From contig NZ_VEFS01000001.1 in NCBI RefSeq assembly GCF_007679045.1, forward strand, positions 908,706 to 972,705: a DNA stretch of 64,000 nucleotides, given 5' to 3'. Shown here in pieces: positions 45,039 to 53,172 of this stretch. Each line of letters starts with the position of its first letter. The stretch's first letter is position 1. This DNA comes from Microbacterium sp. BH-3-3-3 (lineage in GTDB: Bacteria; Actinomycetota; Actinomycetes; Actinomycetales; Microbacteriaceae). Under the pieces are notes generated by a model, which was not told the DNA's origin, did not search any database, and worked only from the letters and a program-made list of their open reading frames with translations. The translations under genes and the position numbers were made by a program.

Positions 45039-45952
45039 CCGTTCTCGACCAGGTCGTCGTCCCCGCGGTGTCGGAGCAGCCCGCTCCGGCGTCGCGGGGC
45101 GCGGCGCGTCGGAGCTGGGCGTGGCTCGGGCTCGTCCCCTTCGCCGCGTACGTGCTGCTCTTCCTCGCCCTGCCCACCGTGCTCGCGGTGGGCTCGGGCT
45201 TCGTCGGTCGAGGCGGCGCCTTCACCCTCGACAACGTCGCCGCGCTCGGCGATCCGCTCGTGCTGTCGACGTTCGCCAACTCCGCGTGGGTGTCGCTCGT
45301 GACCGCGGTGATCGGCTCCGTCGTCGGGGCCCTGGTGTGCTGGGCCCTGCTCGGGCTCGCCGAGACCGGTGCCGTGCGGACCGCCGTCGACGCGGCATCC
45401 GGAGTGCTCGCGCAGTTCGGCGGCGTGATGCTCGCCTTCGTGCTCATCGCGGCGATCGGTGCGCAGGGGGTGGTGACGGTGATGCTGCGTCAGCTCACCG
45501 GCATCTCGCTGTACGAGAACGGCGTGTGGCTCTACGACCTGCCCGGGGTCGTCGTGGCCTACCTCGTGTTCCAGATCCCGCTCATGGTGCTGACGTTCAT
45601 GCCCGCCCTCGCCGCCCTCAAGCCGCAGTGGGTCGAGGCGCACCTGACGCTGGGCGGCACGCGCGGCGGGTTCTGGCGTCACGTCGGCATCCCCGTGCTC
45701 GCCCCATCGTTCCTCGCGAGCCTGCTGCTGCTGTTCGCGAACGCGTTCTCGTCGTACGCGACCGCCGCGGCCCTCGCGAGCCAGGGGTCGCAGATCGTGC
45801 CCCTGCAGATCCGCACCGCCCTGACCAGCGAGACCGTGCTCGGGCGCGAGAACCTCGCGGGGGCGCTCGCGCTCGGCATGATCGTCGTGGTGGCCGGGGT
45901 CATGGTGGTCTACGCGCTCATCCAGCGCCGTGCGGCGAGGTGGCAGGCGTGA
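45035..45952 (+). CDS. ABC importer permease, first subunit
   Basis: This 305-residue inner-membrane protein has six helices (LGLVPFAAYVLLFLALPTVL, SAWVSLVTAVIGSVVGALVC, QFGGVMLAFVLIAAIGAQG, VVVAYLVFQIPLMVLTFMPA, and two near the end). The cytoplasmic coupling loop is VEAHLTLGGTRGGFWRHVGI, the EAA motif contacting the ATPase. It begins GTG at 45035, overlapping the binding-protein stop; the longer upstream frame is a shadow. It pairs with the second permease as a PotB/PotC-like heterodimer. Confidence 0.9.
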   Translation: MTVLDQVVVPAVSEQPAPASRGAARRSWAWLGLVPFAAYVLLFLALPTVLAVGSGFVGRGGAFTLDNVAALGDPLVLSTFANSAWVSLVTAVIGSVVGALVCWALLGLAETGAVRTAVDAASGVLAQFGGVMLAFVLIAAIGAQGVVTVMLRQLTGISLYENGVWLYDLPGVVVAYLVFQIPLMVLTFMPALAALKPQWVEAHLTLGGTRGGFWRHVGIPVLAPSFLASLLLLFANAFSSYATAAALASQGSQIVPLQIRTALTSETVLGRENLAGALALGMIVVVAGVMVVYALIQRRAARWQA

Positions 45953-46758
45953 ACCCACTCGCTCCCCCGCGCACCGCGCGCTGGATCATCGCGGTCGTCG
46001 TCGGCCTCGCCTTCGCCGTGCCTTTCGCCGCGACCGCGCTGTTCACCCTCACGCCGCTGCCCGGCGGTTCAGGACTGTCGTTCGATCGCTGGGCGGGCAT
46101 CTTCGATCCGGCCAACGCCGCGAAGTACCGCCCGATCTGGACGGGGCTGGGCAACTCCCTGATCCTCGTCGCCGTGACGGTCGCCCTCGTGCTCGGGCTC
46201 TTCACCCCGACCCTCGTGCTCGTCGCACTGGCCTTCCCGCGGCTCCGGCGGGTGTTCGAGTTCGTCGCCCTCCTGCCGATCTCGATCCCCGCCATCGTGC
46301 TGGTGGTGGGGCTCACGCCGATCTATCTGCAGATCGGACGCACGCTCGGCACCGGAGCGTGGACGCTCGCCTTCGCCTACGGCATCCTGGTGCTGCCCTT
46401 CGCCTACCGCTCGATCCAGGCGTCGATCGACGCGATCGACATCACGACCCTGTCCGAAGCGGCCCGCACGCTGGGCGCCGGCTGGGGCTCGGTGCTGCTG
46501 CGCGTCATCGTGCCCAACCTGCGGCAGGGTCTGCTCGCGGCCGCTCTCATCTCGGTCGCGGTCGTGCTGGGCGAGTTCACGATCGCCTCGCTGCTGAACC
46601 GCCAGACGCTGCAGACCGCGCTCGTCGTGGTCAACAAGCAGGACGGCTACGTCGCGGCGATCTTCACCCTGCTCGCACTGGCGTTCGCGTTCGTGCTGCT
46701 GCTCATCATCGGCCGCGTCGGACGCATCGGCGCCGGTGCCGGAAGGAAGACCTCATGA
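45949..46758 (+). CDS. ABC importer permease, second subunit
   Basis: The product has 269 residues and six helices (WIIAVVVGLAFAVPFAATAL, SLILVAVTVALVLGLFTPTL, FEFVALLPISIPAIVLVVGL, TLAFAYGILVLPFAYRSIQ, LISVAVVLGEFTIASLL, AIFTLLALAFAFVLLLIIG). The EAA loop is LSEAARTLGAGWGSVLLRVI. It starts with GTG at 45949 overlapping the first permease stop, and its own stop overlaps the ATPase ATG. It is the PotC-type partner. Confidence 0.9.
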   Translation: MNPLAPPRTARWIIAVVVGLAFAVPFAATALFTLTPLPGGSGLSFDRWAGIFDPANAAKYRPIWTGLGNSLILVAVTVALVLGLFTPTLVLVALAFPRLRRVFEFVALLPISIPAIVLVVGLTPIYLQIGRTLGTGAWTLAFAYGILVLPFAYRSIQASIDAIDITTLSEAARTLGAGWGSVLLRVIVPNLRQGLLAAALISVAVVLGEFTIASLLNRQTLQTALVVVNKQDGYVAAIFTLLALAFAFVLLLIIGRVGRIGAGAGRKTS

Positions 46759-47858
46759 CCACCGCCGACACCCCCGCCCGCGCCCTCCCCGACACCGCAG
46801 CGACCGCGCTTGCGCCGAGCGCGAGCTCGGGCGTCGAGCTGCGCGGGGTCGTGAAGGACTACGGCTCCACGCGCGTGCTGCACGGCGTCGACCTCGACGT
46901 CGCGCCCGGCGAGTTCGTGTCGCTGCTCGGGCCCTCGGGCTGCGGCAAGACGACGGCCCTGCGGGTGCTCGCGGGACTCGAGCAGGCCAGCGCGGGCGAG
47001 GTGCGCATCGGCGGTCGCGATGTCTCGGGTGTGCCGACGAACAAGCGCGACATCGGCATGGTGTTCCAGTCGTACTCGCTGTTCCCCCACCTGCGCGCGC
47101 TCGAGAACACGGCGTTCGGCCTCCGTCGTCGTGGCGTGGGCACGGCAGAAGCCCGCCGCCGCGCGGGCGACGCGCTCGACCTCGTGGGCCTCGGCCACCT
47201 CGCCGATCGGTACGCGCATCAGATGTCGGGCGGTCAGCAGCAGCGCGTGGCGCTCGCGCGGGCCCTGGTGACCGAGCCGCGCGTGCTGCTGCTCGACGAA
47301 CCGCTGTCGGCCCTCGACGCCAAGGTGCGCGTGCAGCTGCGCGACGAGATCCGCCGCATCCAGCAGCGCCTGGGCACCACGACCGTCTTCGTCACGCACG
47401 ACCAGGAGGAGGCGCTGGCCGTGTCCGACCGCGTCGCCGTGATGGGCGCCGGCCGCATCCTGCAGGTCGGCAGCCCCGAAGAGCTCTACACGCGCCCCGC
47501 GAACGCCGAGGTCGCCGCCTTCGTCGGGTCGTCGAGCCTCGTGCCCGGTGTCGTCACGGGCGCCACGGTCGAGGTGTGGGGTCGACGCCTCCCGCTGCTC
47601 GCCGCGGCCGACGAGGGACCCTGCGAGGTGTTCGTGCGTCCCGAGAACGTTCGGCTCGTCGGCGCGGGCGAGGAGGGGACGGATGCCGTGGTGGAGCAGA
47701 CCACGTTCCTCGGCAGCATCCGCCGCTCGCTGGTGGCGACCGCCGAGGGCTCCCACGTGCACGTGCAGCACGGCGCCGACCTCGGGCTGGCGGTCGGGGC
47801 TCGCGTGCGCGTGCGCCTCGACGACATCGCCGTGCTCACGCGGCCCGTCGCCGGCTGA
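46755..47858 (+). CDS. ABC importer ATPase with TOBE domain
   Basis: The product has 367 residues. Walker A GPSGCGKTTALR, Q-loop VFQSYSLFPHL, signature MSGGQQQRVALARAL, Walker B VLLLDEPLSALDAK and H-loop VTHDQEEAL are all present. The C-terminal 110 residues form a TOBE domain (CEVFVRPENVRLVG, VVEQTTFLGSIRRSLVAT), usual for importers of polyamines, iron or sugars. ATG at 46755 overlaps the second permease stop and follows GGAAGGAAGA. It closes the four-gene operon. Confidence 0.93.
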   Translation: MTTADTPARALPDTAATALAPSASSGVELRGVVKDYGSTRVLHGVDLDVAPGEFVSLLGPSGCGKTTALRVLAGLEQASAGEVRIGGRDVSGVPTNKRDIGMVFQSYSLFPHLRALENTAFGLRRRGVGTAEARRRAGDALDLVGLGHLADRYAHQMSGGQQQRVALARALVTEPRVLLLDEPLSALDAKVRVQLRDEIRRIQQRLGTTTVFVTHDQEEALAVSDRVAVMGAGRILQVGSPEELYTRPANAEVAAFVGSSSLVPGVVTGATVEVWGRRLPLLAAADEGPCEVFVRPENVRLVGAGEEGTDAVVEQTTFLGSIRRSLVATAEGSHVHVQHGADLGLAVGARVRVRLDDIAVLTRPVAG

Positions 47859-47917
47859 CGCCCCGAGTCCTCGGCATCCGCCCCGCCGGCTTGGGCACCC
47901 CGCGCATGAACGCCGAG

Positions 47918-47947
47918 CCGTTAGGCGCCGCACCGTTAGGCGCCGCA
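47918..47947. repeat. 15-bp perfect tandem repeat
   Basis: CCGTTAGGCGCCGCA occurs twice back to back at 47918-47932 and 47933-47947, in the gap between the ABC operon and the amidotransferase gene. Each copy contains the palindrome GGCGCC. Confidence 0.85.
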
Positions 47948-47993
47948 CGTGTCGCTGCGTTTCCAGCCCTGCTCGGCGGGGGCGCGAGCCGCA

Positions 47994-47999
47994 TAGAAT
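47994..47999 (+). promoter_or_regulatory. -10 element, leaderless start of the amidotransferase gene
   Basis: TAGAAT, the closest match here to TATAAT among the leaderless promoters, ends 6 nt before the GTG at 48006. Confidence 0.6.
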
Positions 48000-48005
48000 C
48001 CCTGG

Positions 48006-48737
48006 GTGACTCCGCTGCCCCTGCTCTACGTCTGCGCCCGCCCGCAGCGCGATGCGGCCGTGGCGGAGTGGGCCTCGTTCCGCGACGGGCTGGGGGTGCG
48101 AGGCGACGACCTCGTGCACCACGACCTCGTCCGCCAGCCCCTCCCTGCTGACCTCGAGCGCTACGCCGCGGTGGTCGTGGGCGGCAGCCCGTTCAACGTC
48201 ACCGCCACCGACAAGACCGACGAGCAACTGCGCCTCGAGCGCGACCTCGAGCGTCTGGCCGCGGCCGGCATCGAGGGCCGCACGAACGTCATGTTCACCT
48301 GCTTCGGCATCGGCGTGGTCACGCGCCTGCTGGGCGGAGTCGTGACGCTGGAGCACCCCGAAGACACCGGGCCCGCCGAGATCGCGCTGACCGAAGCCGG
48401 GCGGGATGACGAGCTCTTCGGCATCCTGGACCCCCGCTTCCAGGCGTACACCGCGCACAAGGAGGGCACCGCGGCGGTCCCGCCCGGCGCCACCCTGCTG
48501 GCGTGGAACGACGCGTGCCCCGTGCAGGCCTACCGCGCCGGGACGGCTCTGTGGGCGACGCAGTTCCACCCCGAGCCGACCGCCGACGCGTTCGTCGCCC
48601 GCATGCGCGTGTACCGCGAGGCCGGCTACTTCGACGCCAATGCCTTCGACGAGGTGTCGGCGCAGGTGCGCACGGCCACGGTCGAGCAGCCGACGCTTCT
48701 GCTGCGGTCGTTCGCCGCCCGCGCCGTCGCCGCCTGA
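48006..48737 (+). CDS. Class I glutamine amidotransferase-like protein
   Basis: This 243-residue protein is a lone GATase domain, GMP-synthase-like. It has YAAVVVGGSPFNVT (oxyanion region), the nucleophile Cys in NVMFTCFGIGVVTRLLGG near residue 99, and the catalytic His-Glu in WATQFHPEPTADAF near residue 186. The nucleophile block reads CFGIG where CxGxQ is usual, so the glutamine contact is altered. Such proteins can hydrolyse glutamine or gamma-glutamyl compounds; no synthetase partner is linked. The GTG start is fixed by the -10 element. Confidence 0.85.
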   Translation: MTPLPLLYVCARPQRDAAVAEWASFRDGLGVRGDDLVHHDLVRQPLPADLERYAAVVVGGSPFNVTATDKTDEQLRLERDLERLAAAGIEGRTNVMFTCFGIGVVTRLLGGVVTLEHPEDTGPAEIALTEAGRDDELFGILDPRFQAYTAHKEGTAAVPPGATLLAWNDACPVQAYRAGTALWATQFHPEPTADAFVARMRVYREAGYFDANAFDEVSAQVRTATVEQPTLLLRSFAARAVAA

Positions 48738-48780
48738 GCCCGCCGTGGCAGGAGGCCGAACGCGGCGCCGCCCGCAGCCG

Positions 48781-48860
48781 CCGTCCTGCGGATCCCGAGC
48801 ACGACACGCCGCCCCGACGCCCAGCCACCCGGCGTGTCACACTCCCCGTCCGCACGACGG
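48781..48860. repeat. 80-bp nested palindrome, copy 1
   Basis: Outer arms CCGTCCTGCGGA (48781-48792) and TCCGCACGACGG (48849-48860) pair over 12 positions with one C-C mismatch. Inner arms GACACGCCG (48803-48811) and CGGCGTGTC (48830-48838) pair perfectly. The unit would fold as a two-tier hairpin in DNA or RNA. Confidence 0.8.
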
Positions 48861-48881
48861 CGCCTGAACCCGCGGCAGCTG

Positions 48882-48961
48882 CCGTCCTGCGGATCCCGAC
48901 GACGACACGCCGCCCCGACGAGTCGCCACACGGCGTGTCCCCTCCCCCGTCCGCACGACGG
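48882..48961. repeat. 80-bp nested palindrome, copy 2
   Basis: This copy has the same four arms as the unit at 48781, offset by 101 bp: outer 48882-48893 and 48950-48961, inner 48904-48912 and 48931-48939. Arms are identical between copies while loops differ, as expected if pairing is selected. Confidence 0.8.
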
Positions 48962-49013
48962 CACCCCGGACTGGGCAATGTCAACCCCGACCACCCCATT
49001 TACCTAGCTTTTC

Positions 49014-49019
49014 TAGTGT
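49014..49019 (+). promoter_or_regulatory. -10 element, leaderless start of the TspO-like gene
   Basis: TAGTGT ends 7 nt before the ATG at 49027. The AT-rich surroundings (TTACCTAGCTTTTCTAG) are unusual for this genome. Confidence 0.5.
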
Positions 49020-49026
49020 TCTAGAT

Positions 49027-49842
49027 ATGAACGGAACAGCTCAGTGGCGGGGCTCGGACCTCGCGCGCCAGATCGTCGTCCTCTCCGCCGTGTCGTTCAT
49101 GCTGATCGCGGCCGTCATCGGCGCGGGTGCCTTCGGAAACTCCTCCGTGCAGGACCAGCAGGGGGGCGCGCTCAACACCGACGGCTCGTACCTCGCGCCC
49201 GCCGGTCCCGCGTTCTCGATCTGGTCGGTCATCTACCTCGGCCTGATCGCGTACTCGATCTGGCAGGCGCTCCCCCGCCAGCGCACGAACCCGCGCCAGC
49301 GCGCCCTCGGCTGGCTGATCGCGCTGACGATGACCCTCAACGGACTGTGGTTGGTCGCCGCACGCTTCGGGACGCTCTTCCTCACCGTCGTCGTGATCGT
49401 GCTGCTTCTCGCGGCGCTCGGCTGGACGTTCCGCGTCGCGGTCGCCACCCGCGAGCCGCGGGGCGGCGTCCTGGACTCGGTGCTCATCGACGGTGTCACC
49501 GGCCTCCACCTCGGTTGGGTCACCCTGGCGACCGTCGCAAACACCGCGGCATGGCTGACGACGATCGTCCCGCCGAGCTGGGAGCAGGGGGCGGATGCCA
49601 TCGGCATCGCGGTCCTGATCGTGGTGGCCCTCATCGGACTCGCGATCGCCTGGCGCAGCTCGTGGCGCGTGACGCCCGCGATCGCCCTCGCCTGGGGCCT
49701 CAGCTGGCTCGCCGTGGAGCGCTTCACCGGCGAGCCGCAGAGCGGCCCGATCGGCGCGACCGCTCTCGTCGTGGCCGCGGTCGTGCTGCTTCCGCCGGTG
49801 ATCGTCCGGGTACTGCGTCTGATCCGCCCGAGCGTCGACTGA
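49027..49842 (+). CDS. TspO/MBR-like tryptophan-rich membrane protein
   Basis: This 271-residue protein has about seven membrane helices. The region PAGPAFSIWSVIYLGLIAYS matches the TspO signature PxWxFxxxWxxLY in part, and SYLAPAGPAFSIWSVIYLG is the form found in actinobacterial relatives. Other helices include LIALTMTLNGLWLVAARFG, LFLTVVVIVLLLAALGWTF and DGVTGLHLGWVTLATVANTA. It is longer than classic five-helix TspO (about 160 residues). TspO proteins bind porphyrins and are linked to light or stress; the role here is open. A leaderless -10 precedes the start. Confidence 0.75.
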   Translation: MNGTAQWRGSDLARQIVVLSAVSFMLIAAVIGAGAFGNSSVQDQQGGALNTDGSYLAPAGPAFSIWSVIYLGLIAYSIWQALPRQRTNPRQRALGWLIALTMTLNGLWLVAARFGTLFLTVVVIVLLLAALGWTFRVAVATREPRGGVLDSVLIDGVTGLHLGWVTLATVANTAAWLTTIVPPSWEQGADAIGIAVLIVVALIGLAIAWRSSWRVTPAIALAWGLSWLAVERFTGEPQSGPIGATALVVAAVVLLPPVIVRVLRLIRPSVD

Positions 49843-49911
49843 CGACTAGACCCGTTGCATCCGTCCCGCAAGAGGGGCGGATGCACACGGCGCGGGGAGT
49901 GTAATTGGGCG

Positions 49912-50958
49912 GTGGACTCGCTGCCGTTCTTCCTGCTCGTCGTGATCTTCGTCGCCGCAGCGGCGGTGGTGTGGGTCGCCGGGATCCAGCTGTCGAAAGC
50001 AACCGACGTCCTCGACGCCCGACTGCACCTGGGCAGTGCGCTCGGAGGCCTCATCGTGCTCGCGGTGGCGACCAACCTCCCCGAGATCGCCATCACGGTG
50101 TCGGCGGCCGTCTCGGGCAACCTCGAGGTCGCGGTGGGCAACATCCTGGGTGGGATCGCCCTGCAGACGGTCGTGCTCGTCATCCTCGACGCCTTCGGCA
50201 AGCGGGGCCGCGGGGTGAAGCCGTTGACCTACCGCGCGGCATCCCTCACCCTCGTCCTGGAGGGCCTCGTCGTCGTCGCCGTCCTGGCCGTCGTCATCGC
50301 GGGAAGCCAGCTGCCGAGCGGACTCGAGGTGCTGCGGCTCACCCCCGACGTCGTGCTGATCGCGGCCCTGTGGATCGTGGGATTGATCCTCGTGCAGCGC
50401 GCCGGATCGCACCTGCCGTGGCACGAGGACGGTCGGGCACCGGATGCCACACCGAAGCCACACAAGAAGGATCCGGCGAAGGCGATGAGCATGAAGAAGG
50501 CCGTGGTCGTGTTCTCGATCTCAGCACTCGCCACCCTTGTCGCGGGCGTGGTGCTCGAGCGCGCGGGAGATGCGGCGTCGTCGCAGATCGGACTGTCGGG
50601 GGTGCTCTTCGGCGCGACGGTGCTCGCCCTCGCGACCTCTCTGCCCGAGATCTCGACCGGGCTGCAGGCCATCCGCCAGGGTGACGACAACCTCGCGATC
50701 AGCGACATCTTCGGCGGCAACGCCTTCCTGCCGGTGCTCTTCCTCGTGGCGACGGTGATCTCGGGGACGGCGGTGCTCCCCAGCGCCAACGCCGCCGACA
50801 TCTACCTGACGGCTCTCGCCGCCCTGCTGACGCTCGTGTACGTCGTGGGCCTGATCTTCCGCCCGCAGCGGCGGCTGATCGGCATGGGCGTCGACTCGTT
50901 CGTCGTCCTCGTGCTCTACGCCGTGGGCATCGGCGGTCTGTTCGCCATCTCGGCCTGA
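49912..50958 (+). CDS. Calcium/cation antiporter of the CaCA family
   Basis: The product has 348 residues and ten or so helices in two inverted halves. The alpha repeats are AVATNLPEIAITVSAAVSGN followed by NILGG, and LALATSLPEISTGLQAIRQG followed by DIFGGNAF; each has the Glu that binds cation. A charged cytoplasmic loop (DGRAPDATPKPHKKDPAKAM) separates the halves. It would exchange Ca2+ or another cation for Na+ or H+. The start is GTG at 49912; the earlier ATG at 49855 would add an unlikely Arg/Cys-rich lead. It is 69 bp after the TspO-like gene. Confidence 0.88.
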   Translation: MDSLPFFLLVVIFVAAAAVVWVAGIQLSKATDVLDARLHLGSALGGLIVLAVATNLPEIAITVSAAVSGNLEVAVGNILGGIALQTVVLVILDAFGKRGRGVKPLTYRAASLTLVLEGLVVVAVLAVVIAGSQLPSGLEVLRLTPDVVLIAALWIVGLILVQRAGSHLPWHEDGRAPDATPKPHKKDPAKAMSMKKAVVVFSISALATLVAGVVLERAGDAASSQIGLSGVLFGATVLALATSLPEISTGLQAIRQGDDNLAISDIFGGNAFLPVLFLVATVISGTAVLPSANAADIYLTALAALLTLVYVVGLIFRPQRRLIGMGVDSFVVLVLYAVGIGGLFAISA

Positions 50959-50963
50959 GGGGC

Positions 50964-53111
50964 TCAGCGAGCGGTCAGCTCCACCACCACCGCCTGCTGG
51001 GGGTTCTGCACGGGCGGACGGATGCCGGCCACGGCCAGCTGCCGCCCGGTGAGCTCGGTGTCGAGGTGGGCCCACGGCAAGGGCGACTGCGCGGGCTCCT
51101 GCACGAGGCCGCCCGGGGTCACCAGGCGCACGCGGTAGGTGCGGTCGGGATCGAGGCCCGGCAGACGCGCGCGTCCCGCGGGTGAGGCGATCAGGGTCTG
51201 CGTCTGCGCGATGGTGAAGAACGCCTGGTCGCGATCGGCCGAGACGACTCCGCGCACGTCGAGGCCGGGGTCGGCGACATCGACGTTCACGAGACGCCCC
51301 GTCGCCACCAGCGGGCGCACCCGCCGCGCGAGGGCGACCCACTCCCCCACGACGGCGCGGTCGCGCTCATCGAGCGTGGTCAGGTCCCACTCGATGCCGA
51401 AGTGACCGAACAACGCGACGGCTCCGCTGAAGGCGATAGAGACCGTGCGGCCGGTCGAGTGCACGCGCGGGGTGGTCAGGTGCATGCCCATCATCTCGGG
51501 CGGCACGACCAGGGCGGTGTAGCGCTGCGTCTCGAGCCGCTCGACCGGATCGAGGCAGTCGCTCGTCCAGATACGGTCGGTGCGGTCCAGGATGCCGAGG
51601 TCGACGCGCGCCCCGCCCGAGGCGCAGCTCTCGATCTCGAGGCCCGGGAAGCTCTCCTTCAGCTCGTCGAGCAGCCGGTACACGGCGAGCGTGTGGGCGT
51701 GCACGGCCGAGCCGCCGCCGGGCCCGGTCGCGGCATCCACGAGATCGCGGTTGTGGTCCCACTTCACGTAGGCGATCGGGTAGGCCCGCAGCACCTCGGT
51801 CATCCGCTCGAGGATGTACGCGTACGCGCCGGGGTGCGCGAGGTTCAGCACCTGCTGCTGGCGCGCCGAGGGCGGCAGCTCCTCACGGCCACGCAGGATC
51901 CACTCGGGGTGCGCGCGGGCGACGTCGCTGTCGGGGTTGAGCATCTCGGGCTCGAACCACAGGCCGAACTCCATGCCGAGGCCCGTGACGTGGTCGGCGA
52001 GCGGGCTCAGTCCGTCGGGCCAGACGCCCTCGTCGACGAACCAGTCGCCGAGACCGGCGGTGTCGTCGCGGCGGCCGCGGAACCAGCCGTCGTCGAGCAC
52101 GAACCGCTCCACGCCGATCTCGGCGGCGACGTCGGCCAGCTGCAGCAGCTTCGGCAGGCGGTGGTCGAAGTAGACGGCCTCCCACGTGTTGAGCGTGATC
52201 GGGCGCGGGCGCTCCGGGTGCTGCGGCCGGGCGCGCCAGGTGGCGTGGAATCGCGCGGCGAGCTCGTCGAGACCGTCGCCCCACGACCCGTAGACGAGCG
52301 GCGACGAGACCTCGGCGCCCGGTGCGAGCACGATCTCGCCCCACGCGGCCATCTCGCCGCCCGCGAGCAGCGCCTCGCCCAGCGGCAGCCGCTCGGCGAA
52401 CACGCGCTGGTTGCCGCTCCACGCGACGTGGATGCCGTGCACCAGACCCGTCTCGAACCCGAAGCCCGGTCGTCCGGCGGCGAGTAGCAGGGTCGCGTCG
52501 GCACCGGGGCGACCGCGGCGACTCTCGCGCAGGTGCGTACCGAAGGTGAAGGCGTGACGCTGCGACGAGCGCTCGCGCAGGTGGCGGCCGGTGGTGTCGA
52601 GGATCTCGGTGGCCTCCCACGGCAGCGGGAAGCTCGGCTGCAGCGTCGAAACGACGAGGTCGTCGGTCCCGTCGTTGACCACGGTGAGCTTCTGCGAGAA
52701 CAGGCCCGCGGCATCCACCCGAAGATCCACGCGCAGACGCAGAGCGCACTGGGCGTCGACGAGGTGCAGCGTCACGGCGTCGGGGGTGGAGTCGACGGAT
52801 GCCAGGGAGAAGACCGTTCCCTGCACGACGCCGCCGCGCCCTCCCTCGTATCCGGGAGCGCCGGGCCAGCCGGCCGCGGCCGTCGGCACGATCGTGAGGC
52901 GGGGCGTCTGGTCGATGCCGCCCGAGACGCGTTGCGGACGCGCGGCCACGACCATCGACGAGAGCGCATCCTCGTCGAGGGCGCCGAGGTCGGGCCCCCA
53001 GTGAATGATGGCGGGCGCGGGCAGCGCGGTGAGGTCGATGACGACGCTGGTGCCGCCTGCGCGGAGGTGCGCCGCCGGAGCGGTCTCGGGTGCGACGACG
53101 GTGTGCGACAT
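50964..53111 (-). CDS. Alpha-galactosidase, glycoside hydrolase family 36
   Basis: The product has 715 residues and no signal peptide. A beta-sandwich N-domain to about residue 320 precedes a TIM barrel: ITLNTWEAVYFDHRLPKLLQ, FVLDDGWFRGRRDDTAGLGD, FGLWFEPEMLNPDSDVARAH. The nucleophile Asp is in AYVKWDHNRDL and the acid/base Asp in IWTSDCLDPVERL. ESCASGGARVDLG is the conserved family block. It releases terminal alpha-galactose from oligosaccharides such as melibiose and raffinose taken into the cell. It is divergent from a ROK regulator with an operator-like palindrome between the two. Confidence 0.95.
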   Translation of the reverse strand: MSHTVVAPETAPAAHLRAGGTSVVIDLTALPAPAIIHWGPDLGALDEDALSSMVVAARPQRVSGGIDQTPRLTIVPTAAAGWPGAPGYEGGRGGVVQGTVFSLASVDSTPDAVTLHLVDAQCALRLRVDLRVDAAGLFSQKLTVVNDGTDDLVVSTLQPSFPLPWEATEILDTTGRHLRERSSQRHAFTFGTHLRESRRGRPGADATLLLAAGRPGFGFETGLVHGIHVAWSGNQRVFAERLPLGEALLAGGEMAAWGEIVLAPGAEVSSPLVYGSWGDGLDELAARFHATWRARPQHPERPRPITLNTWEAVYFDHRLPKLLQLADVAAEIGVERFVLDDGWFRGRRDDTAGLGDWFVDEGVWPDGLSPLADHVTGLGMEFGLWFEPEMLNPDSDVARAHPEWILRGREELPPSARQQQVLNLAHPGAYAYILERMTEVLRAYPIAYVKWDHNRDLVDAATGPGGGSAVHAHTLAVYRLLDELKESFPGLEIESCASGGARVDLGILDRTDRIWTSDCLDPVERLETQRYTALVVPPEMMGMHLTTPRVHSTGRTVSIAFSGAVALFGHFGIEWDLTTLDERDRAVVGEWVALARRVRPLVATGRLVNVDVADPGLDVRGVVSADRDQAFFTIAQTQTLIASPAGRARLPGLDPDRTYRVRLVTPGGLVQEPAQSPLPWAHLDTELTGRQLAVAGIRPPVQNPQQAVVVELTAR

Positions 53112-53140
53112 GGCATTATTTCTACCACGAAACAAATGCC
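53112..53140. promoter_or_regulatory. Palindromic operator between galactosidase and ROK genes
   Basis: GGCATT (53112-53117) pairs with AATGCC (53135-53140) and TTTC (53119-53122) with GAAA (53129-53132), making an imperfect 29-bp palindrome. It begins one base upstream of the galactosidase start codon, so a bound protein would block that transcript. The adjacent ROK repressor is the likely binder. Confidence 0.6.
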
Positions 53141-53172
53141 CGCCTGCTGTGGGCGAACGGGACGGAGGCGCG

